From Coriolopsis trogii (lineage: Eukaryota > Basidiomycota > Agaricomycetes > Polyporales > Polyporaceae), in contig JAHYIO010000007.1 in NCBI GenBank assembly GCA_020543525.1, forward strand, positions 1 to 64,000: 64,000 bases of DNA, in the 5' to 3' direction. The position numbers and the translations under genes are program-made. The notes under the pieces were generated by a model. It had not been told where the DNA came from. It did not search any database and saw only the letters and a program-made list of their open reading frames with translations. Position 1 is the stretch's first letter. Each line of letters begins with the position of its first letter. This document shows, piece by piece, positions 45,012 through 58,000 of this stretch.

Positions 45012-46586
45012 TCACTGCCACTGCAACCTATTCAGCGCATCGAAGTACTCGTGATTCCCCGCCATGCGTAGCGTTAAACGTTGAGCGGGAGCGGGGTTCA
45101 TGAGGCTCTGTAGGAAGCCATGCAACTTCGAGTCGAAGACCAGGCTCTAGAATGGCGTTAAAGACGTGGATATTCACAGAGGAGTAATAACATAGGGACA
45201 TACAGCCAAAGGCTTCATCCTCAAGAGGCGCTTGAAGGCCGCGATCACATGCGGGTCGGAAGTGGAGCAAGAAACCGGTGGGAATCGAACGGAAACGGTG
45301 TCATCTAAGATGAACGTTCCGGGCAGCTTGTCCTCGACTTCACGCGCGAAGTCAGCGGGGAACGGAGATACGACCTTTTCCACCATGGCGACGTGTTCGC
45401 GATCGCTGCCTATGGACGTCGGGAACAGGAAGTGTCCGATGTGTAATTCCGAGATAACGCAGCCGAGCGCGAAAGCGTCTACGCCAACAGACCAAGGAAG
45501 ACCTGGATGGTGGTTAGTGACTGATAATATGCGGATTACGACACGTACCGAGACTCATTTCAGGAGCACGGTAAGCGATGTGGCCAGTACGTCCCACGTG
45601 TCTACCAGCGACCTCGGTGGCTGAGCCTAAGTCGAGGATACAAAGCTGCGTCGTCTGCATGATTTTCTAGAATACTGTTAAGAAGCTTATTGTGAACGGA
45701 AGTGTCCAATTACTACCTTCCGGTGAAATCCCGTCAGCGGATCAAGCCATGCTATTTCCGTTGTCTCAGGGTAACGGAGCGCAATATTGTCGGGTTTGAT
45801 ATCACAATGTATGATGTCGAGGGAATGAAGATCTGGAGGACGGATGTTCAACGTGATGTGGCAAGAGCAAGCGAGGTCACGTACACTCCAACGCTCTGAC
45901 GAGCTGGTATGCAATCTCGAGAAGTTGGCGGCCAGGGAGTGGAAGCAATCCACAATAACCACCTATGACATCTTGCAGGGTGGCGTGGCAAAGCTCAAAC
46001 ACAATGTAACTGAAGCCGCAATGGAAGCCATGATCCAAAACCTCGACAAAAAGCCTACGCAGAAAGCCATGAGAGTGCAACTCAGCAAGCATGGAAAGCC
46101 GGGAAAAATTGACTCAGCGTGACGGTCACAGCCAGCAAGAACACGCTTGCAGACAGTCAACTCCCACTCCGATTGAGTAGGATTAACATCTTCGTCCTTG
46201 CGTAGAACCTTGATGGCGACCGAATTCCCGGTAGCACAGTCTTGAGCGCATACTACAGTTGCGGACGCGCCTCGACCAAGATGCATCTGAACTTTGTCTG
46301 CATGATATTCAAAAAATCAGAGACAGAAAGAGGGGATGCAAAGGTAACGCACAGCGTTCTTTGAAGATGTCCTGAACCGAAGGCACGTAGTCACTGGATG
46401 ATGCATGAGCGAGAGGAAAGGCGTATCGAGACATGACGCACCGTGCCAGATCGTAGCCAGAAGAACGAGGATTAGAAAGCAGGGGAGGAGGTGTGGACCG
46501 CGGGACTTTGACAGGGTGACGGCCGAGGCTGGTCATCGTGCCGTGCGACCTGACACTCAGGGCTGGGACTGGAGGCGCATTATGCA
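45012..46586 (-). CDS. CLK/LAMMER-type (CMGC) protein kinase, multi-exon
   Basis: Predicted dual-specificity Ser/Thr kinase of the CLK/LAMMER group, whose known members phosphorylate SR splicing factors in the nucleus. Subdomains visible in order are VQMHLGRGASATVVCAQDC (G-loop, from 46297), NSVAIKVLRK (ATP lysine), FVEVLDHGFHCGFSYIVFEL (hinge), LHSLDIIHCDIKPDNIAL (catalytic loop), LCILDLGSATEVAGRHVGRT (DLG in place of DFG), GHIAYRAPEMSLG, VDAFALGCVISELHIG, REHVAMVEKVVSPFP (typical of CLK kinases), and finally FLQSLMNPAPAQRLTLRMAG with HEYFDAL, ending at TGA 45014-45012. Confident introns include 46352-46298, the one before LHSLDII, and the one after GFHRK. The junction after RKDEDVNPTQ is unresolved. 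The N-terminal 75-80 residues are Pro/Ser-rich. All catalytic residues seen are conserved, so it is probably active. Confidence 0.85.
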
Positions 46587-47238
46587 TGCATGCGTGGGGC
46601 AATTCAGTCAACGCAAAACGTAGTATACGGTGAACACTTACGAATTCGGGGAGAGCGGACTGTGAGAGCACTCGACGAGCGCTGCTTGCGAGAAGCCGAC
46701 TTAGTCTGCATGAAGAGTGCATACGTCGTAGGTCAAAACGACGGCAGACAGTCATTATAAGGACGTGCAGTCATGGGACAGACCTCTCCCCTCGCCCCAG
46801 TACGCAGTGGCGGCGGTCCTGGGTGATTGCGATGCACACTCTATGGGAACCAACGATACCTGAGTCACAAGGGGCTTGAGGCGCTATTGCTTGCGAGCGC
46901 AATCACGCCATTAGCAGTACGGCAACGATGGCGTGCTGAGCGCCATAAGACGTGATCGATGGCAACTGTGAGAGTCGGGAAAGACTGACCGTGATTATTG
47001 CCGAGCGCTCGGTAAGAACACTCGGCGGAAGCGGGTTGGGATACAATGCCGACAACGCAACGCGCGAGATGATTGCGCTCGCTGCGACAGTGCGACGTAC
47101 ATAGAGGCGGTGCCACATGCAAAATGAGAACGCCTTGCCAGCTTATAACAAACCGGGAACCACAGAGTCCGCCGACGTCTATCTATAAGGAGACAAGTCA
47201 GCAGTAGCAAATCTCAGAATACTGCACTTCTGCCTCCC
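46587..47238. other. Intergenic, nothing recognised
   Basis: Presumed promoter region of the kinase gene. No conserved frame or repeat. Confidence 0.4.
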
Positions 47239-47350
47239 ATGCAAGCTAACCGCTGCCGCCACACCTATCATGTCGAAGGAGTACGTGCACAACAAAGCAT
47301 GCGAGTTGCACTAATCAATAGGGCGAATACAGATCAGATGGGTACGGGCG

Positions 47351-47853
47351 ATGTTGTATCCGATAGGGAGGCGCAAGCGCCTGGAATACGTGCCTGTCGA
47401 GCGACGACGTCACGCCAACGGTGACATTGAGGAAGTTGTCGATCCTTCGGGATGGTGTTCGTTCGCAGGCGTGGCGGGTTGCGCAGACACGTGGCGAATT
47501 CGTACCCGAAGGACAAGCCGATGGGACTATTACTGCGTTCTGTATGCGGTTCCAGTACATCCGACACGCCGAAGGAATCTGGCGATGCGACGTCTTCGCG
47601 GCTGTCCTCCCTTCAGTGGTGAAATGGTGGTGCTGCGCATGGTTGACGACACATGGCGCTTGGTCGACATGGAACGACAAGATACAGAGAAGGCTGATAT
47701 TGCTGCGTGCTCGTAAGTGTATTGCACCGTGCGTTTGTTTTCCATGGTGGTCTAACTTCATATCCGCATAGGACGGCTCGCAAGCTGATGGGCATGGATC
47801 GGCAGGGTGACGCTTTGGGAACCGTGGTTCAGTACATGCGTGTTGGAATGTGA
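47351..47853 (+). CDS. Hypothetical small protein, two exons
   Basis: Unrecognised. The last part is well phased: GEMVVLRMVDDTWRLVDMER then KADIAACS. A 60-bp intron (GTAAGT to CATAG, about 47713-47772) follows, then ARKLMGMDRQGDALGTVVQY ending at TGA 47851-47853. Upstream (47351-47600) two overlapping frames are both open and equally protein-like, so the N-terminus is undecided and the start is provisional. No domain is assigned. Confidence 0.4.
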
Positions 47854-47874
47854 GGGAAGATGAGAACACTTATT

Positions 47875-49187
47875 ATTCGGTGGTTGATGGTGTATTGCAA
47901 TGTAGGCGTGCACGAGTAGACCAAATCTGACACAGAGAACTCCGCACCCCTGGTCGAACCGAGACTGAGACATTGGGTGTGTGTGTGTGTGCTGAATTTG
48001 GCTTGGGTTTCATCATTGGTCGAGGATACAGGAGGGACTGGGCTTGCAATGCATGTCCAAGATAAGGCACTAAGAAGTCAGACGCCGCTACGGGAATGGG
48101 GAGAGTATTATTGACGTTCACGAGCCCAGACAGTGCACCGCTTGCGAAAATTACAGGGGCACCAGAGTGTGACGAGTTTGGTACTGTACCATGCTCACAG
48201 AACATCAAATGAGCCAGATTGTCGTCAGCGGAGACGAGAAACGGTGGCGTTGGATGCCAGACAACCGGAACACAACAGATGGCAATGGGGGAGCGTGTGA
48301 TTGATTGTACTGTGTGGAAGGTGGCAAAGTGAACTAAAGGCCGAAAGCGGGCCACGTAATGAAGCCAATTACAGACTTCTCAGGAACCAGCGTATAGAAG
48401 AATTGCACATCCTGGAACGGGTTACAAACGATGGGTTTGAGAAGGATGCAGGGCCCCATGGAAGGTACACAGCGAACGGGCACTATCAGGCCATTGATGG
48501 CTGCGCGTGGAACGTAGTACGAGATGACACTGTATGCCGACCCATCGTAGACGACCTTCGCGTACTGCATATAATGGTTGGAGAGTCAACGATGCGCTCG
48601 ATGCATGTACTGAAGCTTAACATATAAAACTGACCTTTCGCACCAACGCGGTTCCAAGGACTACATCAGGAGATGCCGAAATGCCACATAATTGGTACGC
48701 CAGCGTGGAAGCTAGACGAGTGCCAACCGACTGACGATTGGGAACTGGCATGGTATGATGGGCGGTGATTGCGGATGCAGTCCTGTGGTGGGGGTAAGGT
48801 GGCGTATCCAGTGGTTGAAGACAGAACTGTAAAGGTGCAGCGTGAACTATCAGGACATGGATGAGACCGCTTAGCGGACGGTACCTCAAACGTGTCGGTC
48901 TGAATCCGATGTTGCCATGACTGCCCATCGCAGTGACTGCCGGACGAAAGGGGTTCAGTGGAAGGTGGGAGGTACGCAAGTGTGAGAGCATGAACGGAGT
49001 TGATAGCTCTTTGCGGCATATTGTGAAGTTCCAGCGTGTCAACGGCAACAACACCGCTACGAACAGCTTCGATGAAGAGGGTCGCATCAGTGGAATTCTG
49101 CATCCAGGCGCCTTCTATGATGGCGCCTTGCAGAGGAGCTGGAGGACTGATGTTCGCGCAGACGCAAATTTCAGGTGGGTGAGACAT
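47875..49187 (-). CDS. Hypothetical multi-exon protein, weak model
   Basis: Unrecognised. Four minus-strand stretches look coding: about 49165-48900 (APLQGAIIEGAWMQNSTDAT then VVAVDTLELHNM), about 48880-48660 (LSGLIHVLIVHAAPLQFCLQ then LAYQLCGISASPDVVLG), about 48570-48400, and about 48330-48040 (VSADDNLAHLMFCEHGTV then PIPVAASDFLVPYLGHALQ). Introns are plausible between them, but I have not phased them. A (GT)n microsatellite lies inside the span at about 47974-47990 and is probably outside coding sequence. Function cannot be guessed. Confidence 0.3.
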
Positions 49188-49624
49188 CAGTGGCGAGGGA
49201 TGACAAAAAAAGGGATGGACCGACCTATGTATGGGGAGGCAGACAGCTACTTAAATGTGGTATGAGGGTGAGTCCGAGATTGTTGCTCCACCTACGCGAC
49301 AAGCATCCATAGGCTCTGTACGTAGCGAGTGGGTCGAAGACGGCGTAGCACAGCTGGCAGCAACACTGAACAGAAACAGAGCATTTCCAATGCTGCACGG
49401 TGGGCGGCTACGCAGACGCATCGCTCACTCTCCGCGGCATAGTGCACGTGGGCACGTGTGAGGCCTTCCCACAGACCTAGGAATCGCCACGATGGCTAAT
49501 AGGAGGGAAGCGATGACGCCTTGTAAGCGCGGTGAGTCAATACCACTAGGTGAGAGGAACCAGGTTGCATATCAATGGGCAGACGTGAGGATATCAACTC
49601 GGCACATACTAAGGGCACATGATA
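49188..49624. other. Intergenic, nothing recognised
   Basis: No supported frame or repeat before the hAT-type element at 49633. Confidence 0.4.
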
Positions 49625-49632
49625 ACAATGGA

Positions 49633-50456
49633 TAGGGCATGGCACGGGGCGGGTAAACCCGTGACGGGTACGGGTATATACCCGTGAGGGTGCGGGTACG
49701 GGTCGAGGAGGTGGTGACCCGCGGAAACCCCGTACCCGCAGGCGGGTCCACGGGTACCCATGAGAGCCTGTACACCTTGCGAGCGCTTCAGATGTCGTAG
49801 GCCTAGCTCACTAGTGAATACCAGTAAGGAAGGTTCCTCGTAAGTTACATAAGCTGCGCGACGGTCATTTTGCGACTCATTGGTGACACGATAATTGCTG
49901 CTTGATACGCCCCTCCCCCACTCCAACTGATACCACATTTCCTCGACCACAGTCGTTGCATGTCATCGAGAAAAGGTTAGCAAGAAGGCGCCTCCAACTC
50001 GTACCCGCAAACGCGCCGCTCCAGACGATACTCGGGAGAATACACCTCTGTAGACAGAGGTATTCATCGATTAGATGTCAGAGTGTAGTCGAACTTTTGC
50101 AGGTCTACGATGATACTAGCTGAGTAGCAGTAGGCGCTTGCTGTCCCCTCTTCCACACACTGGTTACTCCGTATGTTCATATGGCGGAGCACCACAACCC
50201 GCTCGAGTACATCCATACACATATACAGGACGAGTTTGTCTTAGACATTGAAGCCTAATGAGACAGGCCCAATCGCGTTCCCTGCATGAATAAGCGCCGT
50301 GCATAGGTACACGTCTTCATCTGCCTACCCGTCCGTCTACCCGTCCGTCAACCCGTACGGGCACATACCCGTACCCGCCACTCACGGGTACAAACCCGCA
50401 CGGCTACGGGTCGGGTCTGCCTTCAAATACCCGTACCCGACCCGTGCCATACCCTA
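49633..50456. mobile_element. hAT-type non-autonomous element, 824 bp
   Basis: Left end TAGGGCATGGCACGGGGCGG; right end, read inward, TAGGGTATGGCACGGGTCGG. Subterminal GGGTACGGGTA words and the CCCCGTACCCGCAGGCGGGT segment match the 295-bp element at 29316-29610. The flanks carry an imperfect 8-bp duplication: ACAATGGA at 49625-49632 and TCAATGGA at 50460-50467, with three extra bases before the right copy. The ~550-bp middle shows no transposase. Confidence 0.8.
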
Positions 50457-50469
50457 ACGTCAATGGACT

Positions 50470-51129
50470 ATGAGACGCAACAAAGGGCGTCGTTGAGAGG
50501 AACAGGAGGTGTCCTGCACCTGGGTGGGAATACCTCAGCAACGCCAACCGGTAAGGTGACTGCTATAAGGAACATACTTCCTTGGCATAATTGAGCTGGT
50601 CCGCGTCATATGTTGCAGCGCGGCATTCCTCTTGTCCATGAGGCGTGAGGATTGAACCAGATAGTATCATAGTACCTGCGTGATCGTCACGCTGAATGTG
50701 TTTGCCAGTTGGCAGGAGCTGGTACAATTGCAGGATTTGACCATGGCTTCACTCCTGATCCTCAAACAACCGTCACAATGTCAAGCGGTCTGGTGAGAGC
50801 ATCGTCGTTGAGCTCATTGTGGGGTCATCCGACATGAACATGGATCGGGACAGAATGATTTGCAACAGCCGGGGCTTCACTGATTTCAGGACTCGAAGCG
50901 TAGTCTTTGCACTGCTGCATGTGTTGGGAGTAGTACAGTATACGCAGCATGGGAAGGAACATAAGGACGTGGATCTCGTAATGCCTACAAACACGACTGA
51001 ACAATCACAACAGGGTGTACTCATAGAACTGCGTGGAGCGCATTGTAGAAGACGGAAGAACTGAGTACATCCTGCAAATGGCCCAGTGTATATACATACT
51101 AGTCACGCTAATGGCGTTGGGATGTAGCA
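50470..51129. other. No confident gene
   Basis: Short frames only, between the hAT-type element and repeat copy R4. Confidence 0.4.
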
Positions 51130-52062
51130 TAGGCGGATGGAAAGTGTTGGGTGTAAAGTGGGGGGAGGGGTCGGAAATGAGCCGGACATGCGCGATCAGG
51201 GCGGCAATGGCGGCGGGAGATAACACGCTTGACAGCGGGTGCATTCTGTAGAGTAGACCCAAGCGTTTGAGGGCAGCGGCAAGCGCAATGGGGCTTGCCA
51301 ATGGAACGCAAGTAGGGATTGAGAGGAACGGATGTGAGCAATGGAGGGACAGCGACGTCACGGAGACGGTGCCCATGTAGGGGGCGACGTTGCAAGATCG
51401 GATGATCGAATCGTGATACCCAAGGAGGAAGCAGCCAGGGCGCCGGGGAGAGGTTGCAGCAGCGGATGCTGCAGGCGCAATCCCGCGCGGCCGAAAACGT
51501 GTAGCAGGGAGCGGACATTGAGTGAGGGGCGTGTGGACGGACCAACGGCAAGGGATGGCCGCGCCAGGGCGTAGAAAGGGGTACGGCGGGGAGCTGAGAG
51601 GAGGAGATAAGCTTCGCGCATGGAATACCCTTGCAGGATGAGTGGTTCACAAGGCTTTTGTGGGTATGGGGAGGAGCAGCGAGCTGAGCAAATGAGATGT
51701 ACGTCATGGTGGGGCGGAGGCCGCGCCCCCGGGCGTTTACAGAACGATGGACCGATGAAATAATAACGAGAGTGAAGGAGACACGTGCAGGCAAGAACGA
51801 GCTGAGTGCTGAGCCGGGACTCGGAGCCACTCGCTGCACATCCTGCCCTATTTTCAGCTGTGACAGCCGCACCCGGACAAGTAGACTCGGAGTGGTTGGC
51901 TGCGCTGAAAGAAGTACTCGCCGTGCGAGAGACGACCGAGCATACAGCAGAGGAGTGAGGGAACGCGAGAATGAGACATATGAGGAGGAGGCAGAAAAAG
52001 GCAGCGCGGTACGTGCTCCTCACTAGACATAGACTCCGTGTCTTGCTTACAAGACCGGTACA
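51130..52062 (-). mobile_element. Repeat family copy R4 (reversed, 3'-truncated)
   Basis: On the minus strand it begins at 52062 with TGTACCGGTCTTG and a hairpin (interrupted arms), then GTGAGGAGCACGT, a pyrimidine-rich tract and a core resembling that of R2. It lacks the conserved ~120-bp end found in R1-R3. It abuts the Helitron gene, about 190 bp beyond that gene's stop codon. Confidence 0.7.
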
Positions 52063-52069
52063 TAGCCCC

Positions 52070-55000
52070 CACCCCAGAATTACAGACATAGCTCTGCTTG
52101 CGTGATCATAAGGCCACTCGGAAACTAACTCTTAATGTATTTCCACCATACTGCGTTGCGCGTTTAACAGCCAAACATAGCCCCTAGAATGTAGGATTGA
52201 TACGGAATACTCGACCACCAACTGGGCCATCCAGCAAAGGTATCAGAAGCTAAAACTCGGATAGAGGCACTGACAACGGACAAACCGATGCATTAAACCT
52301 CTGTGTAGTGTGTTCTGTCAAAGTGTCTATGCGCGCCAACTCTGTGCGGATCTCCTGGGAAAGTCTAGAGCAGACTTTAGACGCAACAAACGGCCGCAAT
52401 ATCATAAGTCCGTTCAGAGTGGTCACCCTGGAGAGCATAACGTAGGCTCCTTGCAGGCTCATAGCACTCTGTAGGTCGACAATGGCGTGAGTCAAAGAGC
52501 GTCCCTGACTTTTATAGTCAGTGTATGCATACGCTGGAATAAGGGGGAGTTGAGAACGTGAGACCCATTTAGTCACAGAGCGTCCGTTGAGGACTAACGT
52601 ACAGCGAAATCGAGAGCATTCTGGAAAGATGGGAACGACATCACGTTCCAAACCGGGGGCAAACTGACCGCTACCAGGAACATGAACATAAGCAACAGTG
52701 GCATAGCATATGCCGTCAGCGACATCACACATGACTTTTCTGATAGTGCCCTCCGTACCATTCACGAGTCGGCGAGAGAAGGCCAGATTCTCACGCAACA
52801 TGACCTTCATGCCAGGGAACAGAGGTAGACCACCGAATGCGTCATGAGTACTGGTGGTGGACATGTTCCATAAGCCTCTTTGCACTGCTTCTGGTACAGG
52901 TGATTTCTTGATCGTATCACGCGAGTAAAAAGTCGTTACTCCGACACCTAGCTCTTGCGCCTTATGGGCGATGATGCGAGCGTTCAGCGCGTCTCTTATA
53001 CTCTTCGTGCCGACGATTATAGGGGCATCGTTGAACGGCAAAAGAGAAGCGGGGTCGCGCTGTTGAACGTGACTCATGAGACGACTGTAAAGTTTGTCCA
53101 CATCGCTCGGGATACCGTTTTCATCTTTCTTAGCACGACCTTCGCCCACTCGAACGCGACTGAGGAGATCCGCGTACGCAGGATCAGATGACTGACGTTG
53201 ATTACGAACCAGTTTAACCACAGTTTGCACTTGTCGCCATAGGTAAATGCCTTGTAGATTGTTGACGCCCGACGTATTGCGTATAACTCGTAGGCCAGGA
53301 TGATTGATGTATTCGTGACTGAAGAGGGCAGTCGCCTGCACTGGCTTCAACTGGCCAAAGTCTCCGGTGAAAATGATATTAACACCTCCAAAGGGCTCCA
53401 CTGCGAGTTCTCCATCATCTCCTTTGGCTTGTTGCAGTCGTTGCGATATCTCAGCCAAGAACTTTGCTCCGATCATGGAAACTTCATCAATGATGAAGTA
53501 TTTAACTGGTCCCCACAGCTGCCGCAACGACGCTATGGTCTTCGACTTGACCTTCGCAGGCATCATCATGAGAGAGTGAACCGTGTATCCACCGATATTA
53601 AGCGCAGCGGAGCCTGTAGGTGCACCAACAAGAATCTCGTTAGATCGTCCCAGCAGTTCGAACAATCGCAGGATGGCTTTCACGACATGTGTTTTACCAG
53701 TGCCTCCGACGCCGGCGATGTACATAAGTAATTGCCGTCCGCCACAAGGTTCTCGTAGATGATTTGCAACGAGCCGGTACGCACGCTCTTGCTCAGGATT
53801 CGCTGCCAAGCCCATCTCAATGACTACTTGCTCAATCAATGTCGACAAATCGCCGTCTTGCCCAACGGCACAACTAGCCTCGTCACCCTGGGCGCCATGC
53901 AACGTCTCAATCGTGAGAGACTCCGGAATATAAGGTCCATTACGTGGTTTCTTTTTGGCAGGAACATCGGCTGTTTCTGGAGGGCTAAGTTGGGGCCTTC
54001 TCTGCCTCTTCAGCTGACGCATAATTGAACGCTGGTCCGATAGCGATCCACATTCATCCTCAGCGACAGTGACAATATGTGACGGAGGTGGTATAGGAAG
54101 GTGTGGCTGGTTAGACTTGGGTCCATAGCATATATCCAGCGCATGGCGGACCGGGGCACCAACAAGGTTATCCAAGGAGTCTTTCAGAGCAGCGGGAGTG
54201 CTCTCATATACATTGCTTGAGCCATCTTGATCGAACAGCTCGAAATCGCCCGTTAGATCCACATCCGCATTTCCAGAGTGCGTGGGACCATCGTCTGAAA
54301 GCGAACTCTGGACGAAGGCAAGCTGTTCTGCGCGTTTCAGCATGCGGTGGGAATCTCTGGCATCGCGGCACTCCGAGAGAACATTCATATTGCGAATGAT
54401 CTGGTGATGCTGTTCTGTGATCCGGGAGTTAAGCCTTTCAAATGCTTCGGTCCACGATTCTTCAGCGGCCTTGATATCCAAAGGCTGACGCCAGGGCACG
54501 AACAGGATAAGCATCATACGTGACCACGCGTCCTTTTCATCTTCGCCCTTATCACAGCGAGGAATATGATCCGCCAGGATGACCGGGACATGGAATACCT
54601 GTCTCAACCTCAACCCATGAGTTGCATACTGAGTATGTGTCTGCGACGAGAAGCGACCACGGCTGCTTGGCGGACGGCCACGGCTGGAGGGTGCGAGATG
54701 GGGCATTGCTGCAGACGACGGTTCGCCGTGACGTAAGAAGGCTTCATCAACGCCAGAAGGGGGAATGTAGTCAGGCTGAATAAACGCCGATGCGCCTGTG
54801 CTGGCCTTTGAACGCATATGCTTATTGCTAACCTTTTCTACCTTACCAACGAAATCATAAAGACACAGATCATCGAAATCAGGCTCAGTGGCGCGGTAGA
54901 TGTAATCCTGCTGTTGATTGACGGCATTTATAGAACCAGGTTGTAAAGTCAAAACAAAGGAAGCCTCGTCTGCGTCACAATCACCTCTGTCTTGGACCGT

Positions 55001-58000
55001 GTTCATGCTGGCATCAGGCATTTCTATATCATTGTCCTGGGCCGCGGGGACGTTATCTGCCATATCCACATCCGTATTCTGCATATTCCCCAAGGGTAAA
55101 ACAGGAGCATCGGACTGGCGCAGGCCGCTGACGACGGAAGATGGGAGCGGATCGTTGGCCATAGCGTCACCGCAGGATGTATCACAGGAGGCTACGATGG
55201 GTTCTTCTGCATTACAGGACTCAGCAACACCTGTTTCGCCTGGAACGTGGACAAAATCGGTAGATAGGGTAGAAGTAACCTGTGTATTGCTAGTTTCGTG
55301 AAAGAAGTCTTTAAATAGCCTGTCAAACTTTCGCCAATGCAGGACGCGATAAGAATGACTGGTATAAAAATCACCACCGCCGACTAAATAACTCATGACT
55401 TGTTGATGAGAGACTTCTTGACTGGAGAGCATGCGATTAACCGTCATAGTCAGGGCGCCACGAGTGGCTTTCGAGTCGGATATGTTGGGGAACGTCTCAT
55501 TTACTTTTTGAATGGCGTACGACAGAGCGGAAAGGCCCACATGAGCAGGTAGAGACGGTTTGGTGATGTAATCCGTAATGTAGTACAGGAGCGCTTTGGC
55601 GGCTTCACCAGAGCCGATGAACTTTATATCCATGTTGCTCTTCATAAGAAATATGATGAGATCGTTATAATTAGCAATGCGTGGATGCAATTTACGAAGT
55701 AAAATCGCAAACGTCTCTTCATCAAGACAGGATGAAGCTAGAGTGCTACCATCAATGCGCATACGGCACAAGGCATCCTTGGCCTCAGGTTTCTCAGGAA
55801 TGCCACCCTTAGAAACATACTTGAAGCAGCCACTTGTATGCTCATGCCAATTAAACTCGTGTACAAGATCTGTGACAAAGACATTGAAAGCATGTTCGAA
55901 ATCCTCGCGATTCTCGAAAGCAGTAATGCTTGGAGACGGAACGGCACCAGGATGAGTGAAACCTTTGACATCATGATTTCTTTTAGGTCTAGGTATAGGA
56001 TGGCCGGGTTCCTCAACAACAACACGCTCGGTGCCCGGAAGCTCACACTTGATGATCGATTCCAGCCATCGGAACATATGATCACGATAACTCGTTGAAT
56101 CTACCATCTTGTCGCGGAGGGCTTGTGGGCTGAGATGACCTTCGAGCCAAATCAGCATATGACAATGTAACGTGCCTCGGGCTTGTGCTTCAACTGTTCC
56201 ATAATATGCTTTGCATCGACCGAAAAGGCCTTTGCCCGGCCGGCCATAACGAAGCACAACGTCGATGAAGTTACTGATCATGGTGTGGAAGAAGCGGGCA
56301 CACGCGGACGGACTCTGGGCAGCAATCACTGTCCTTTGCCAGCGAGACAGCTCTTCACCACGCATGCGCTCCTCAGCAGCTATCTCATTGCCAACATACA
56401 CCTGTACTAGAGGGTGATCCCGATCTGATGGATTCAAAGTGACAAATAGTGTAGGTGGACCTTCAAAACTGATCAAACCGCGGATCTGATTTCTCAACGC
56501 GACCTTGTAGCCGTTGGACCCAGGGAGATCAAAGGAGACAGTGTTAACTTTAAGAAGAAGCTTCATGATGTCCACCTCAGCTTGGTCTTTTGGTTTATAC
56601 TGCTTGTTGGCGGTGGTCTTCGCAATGAGACGCTCGAGAACCTTCAGGTCGACAGCAAGCAACTCCTTGACAACGCGCTCGCGCTGTGAAGCCTTGACTT
56701 CAAATGCTATGGAGTTAAATACCGCTCGCTTCTGGCGGATGTTGTAGTAAACGAAGGCGAAATCAGGATCACGCCTGAACGGCGAGCCGTGCACTGCCAA
56801 CAGATATTTGAGTTGCTGGTCAAGACTGAGCGGCTTCAGACGGCGAGGCTCATGAAAGGCTCCTATGCCCCAAGGGTCCAGATGTGGAAACAACCAACTT
56901 AGGAGCGCTGGGTTGTCAAAGTCAGGAACAAATCGACTGGACGCCTGTGACTTAATGAAGTTGCCGCCTTGGAGGCAATGATGTAAAGCTTGAGCGTTCA
57001 TGCGGTTGTAGGCTTTGGGGGTCTCATCGGCATTCAGAAACCCAACATTCTCCATCAAAATGTCGTCTTCATCGTCATCGCGCGTAAGCATGTCTCGACC
57101 GTCATCAGCCGGAACGTACGTGTCTGTCGAACCAACTACCGCATCGCTGAAATCCAGCTGACCAATTTCTAGAGCACATGGTACACCTTCGTCGACGCCA
57201 AGTGTGCCCTCGCCCAATAGTACATCCATATTGTGTTGACTATAACCCTTGAAGTGCTCGTCGGGAGCATAGAACTCATTCGTACCAACAAGAAAATCAA
57301 TCATAGTTTTTACCCGAGACTTACGTGCCAACACAGGGCGCAATTGACGGATCGTATCAAGTGTAGGTTTGGTCTTACCGACAAAAACTGCACAGACGGT
57401 ATCGTGTATGACGTCATGAGCAGGCGGTAATACCGCATTCATATGAGTCGAATCCTGAGGATGAACGGCAATATTGCCTTTAAGACATTTCTGTGACCCT
57501 GAGGCTTTGGTACCGAAAAGCGGATGGTCCTCGATGTCACAGAAGCGGAATGAGATTTTGCTCCGGCGAGCACGCGAAATCAACATGCGTTCCATCTGTG
57601 ATGACTGCTTGAACGCATTGTGTACATCATCAGGCAAACTGTCGTGCCCGTAGTACAGCCAGTTAGCAAGAGCAAACTTAGGGAGAGAGTCCTTCTTCAG
57701 ATCGCTCCAACATTCGTTACAAACAATCAGGTCAGCCCGGTGTTGGGTAGCGGTCAAGCCTTTGGGATGCAGAATAGCACCACCGTATGAAGCACGATCA
57801 TATGAACGTGGTAGAGCCTCTGCAGGAAGATGAGGATTGCATAAGAGGTGGAAAGGAATTCTACTGGGTTTGACAAAAGTGATCTTCGATTGAGGTGTAC
57901 ATCGGCCGCATACGGCGCAAACATGGTCTGGCGCCGAAGCCATAGCTATGACCTGTTCCCATTCGGTGATGATTGCATCACGCAAAGCCTCATCCGCAAT

